Assembly: GCA_050999155.1 (NCBI GenBank)
Contig: JBPCPM010000023.1
Span: forward strand, 1-11,908
Length of the DNA stretch: 11,908 nucleotides
From: JBPCPM01 sp050999155
GTDB taxonomy: Bacteria; Actinomycetota; Thermoleophilia; Solirubrobacterales; 70-9
Reading direction: 5' to 3'
This document shows positions 11,521-11,908 of the stretch, one piece after another. Positions within the stretch are counted from its first letter, which is position 1; the number at the start of each line of letters is the position of its first letter. The translations under genes were made by a program, and so were the position numbers. Below the pieces are notes generated by a model, which was given only the letters and a program-made list of their open reading frames with translations, was not told the origin of the DNA and searched no databases.

Positions 11521-11908
11521 ACAGCGGCCGCCCGATCCGCCGCGTCGTCCTGGTCGACGACCACGAACTGTTTCGCTCCGGCGTGCGCGGGGCGCTGGAC
11601 GTCAGCGTGCAGGTGGTCGGCGAGGCGGCGAGCGTCGAGGAGGCGATCGGCGTGGTCCGCGACTGTGACCCCGACGTCGTGCTTTTGGACGTGCACTTGC
11701 CCGACGGCGGCGGCCACGCCGTGATCGGGGCGCTGGCCGATGACCGTCCCGGGGTGCGCTACCTGGCGCTGTCGGTCTCCGACGCGGTCGAGGACGTGCT
11801 GCGCACGATCCGCGCCGGCGCCCGCGGCTACGTGACGAAGTCGATCTCCGGCCCGGATCTCGTCGACGCGATCCACCGGGTGGCCGACGGTGACGCGGTC
11901 TTCGGCCC
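11517..11908 (+). CDS. Response regulator, receiver domain only (truncated by window edge)
   Basis: GTG 11517 overlaps the stop of the PspC-kinase gene (GTGA), and the frame stays open to the right edge, giving 130 residues. It is a receiver domain: VVLVDDHELFRSG (Asp14/Asp15 pocket), the phospho-acceptor Asp58 in DVVLLDVHLPDGG, LALSVSDAVED with Ser86 in the usual Thr/Ser position, and Lys108 in GYVTKSISGPDLV. The VDDHELFRSGV start and the gene order with a HisKA_3 kinase are typical of NarL/LiaR-type regulators, so a LuxR-type DNA-binding domain is expected beyond the edge but is not seen. It is the presumed output of the module that begins at 9164. Confidence 0.92.
   Translation, partial: MNSGRPIRRVVLVDDHELFRSGVRGALDVSVQVVGEAASVEEAIGVVRDCDPDVVLLDVHLPDGGGHAVIGALADDRPGVRYLALSVSDAVEDVLRTIRAGARGYVTKSISGPDLVDAIHRVADGDAVFG

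Noticed and set aside
10006..11876. Minus-strand frames of 428 and 456 codons opposite the PspC-kinase and regulator
   Set aside because: Antisense shadows of genes with complete kinase and receiver motifs; no start signals and compositionally biased.

Overview
The window is very GC-rich and gene-dense. Its genes have strongly G/C-biased third codon positions, frequent GTG/TTG starts and few Shine-Dalgarno sequences. The gene content includes a cell-wall-binding-repeat lipoprotein, PspC-domain membrane sensors, HisKA_3 kinases with NarL-type regulators, and a GST-like protein. Together this points to an actinomycete-type bacterium, most likely Actinomycetota of the Thermoleophilia/Solirubrobacterales kind. 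That placement is an inference from composition and protein style, not a database match.

Layout from left to right. Positions 1-154 hold the C-terminal end of an unidentified plus-strand gene, followed by a perfect 12-bp hairpin that can terminate it and the converging acyl-CoA dehydrogenase gene (246-1613, minus). A divergent intergenic region with a perfect 7-2-7 inverted repeat separates that gene from a secreted lipoprotein with cell-wall-binding type 2 repeats (1748-3127). Next come a small conserved-looking acidic protein and a SAM-dependent methyltransferase (3219-4287, probable operon), a small single-pass membrane protein with a disputed start (4375-4644), and greA (4700-5188).

The greA 3' end overlaps the 3' end of a minus-strand two-component system: NarL-family regulator 5161-5877 and histidine kinase 5874-7025. 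A four-helix membrane protein of unknown function (7164-7601) diverges from the kinase. A GST-like protein (7630-8364, minus) is preceded by a 21-bp tandem duplication that carries its putative leaderless promoter. Upstream on the same strand lies a ribbon-helix-helix/PIN toxin-antitoxin pair (8411-9033). Diverging from that pair is an envelope-stress type module: a PspC/LiaF-like membrane protein (9164-10312), a histidine kinase with its own N-terminal PspC domain (10333-11520), and the receiver domain of its response regulator (11517 to the right edge, truncated).

Two themes stand out. First, several genes have a -10-like hexamer (TANNNT or close to it) exactly six bases before the start codon, which suggests leaderless transcripts. 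Second, each two-component system has a distinct repeat upstream of its likely target or own gene: a 7-2-7 palindrome at 7062-7077 and a perfect 11-bp-period direct repeat at 9100-9120. I see no rRNA, tRNA, CRISPR array, insertion sequence or prophage gene. I found no wholly new system; the PspC/PspC-kinase module and the duplicated leaderless promoter are the best candidates for a closer look.
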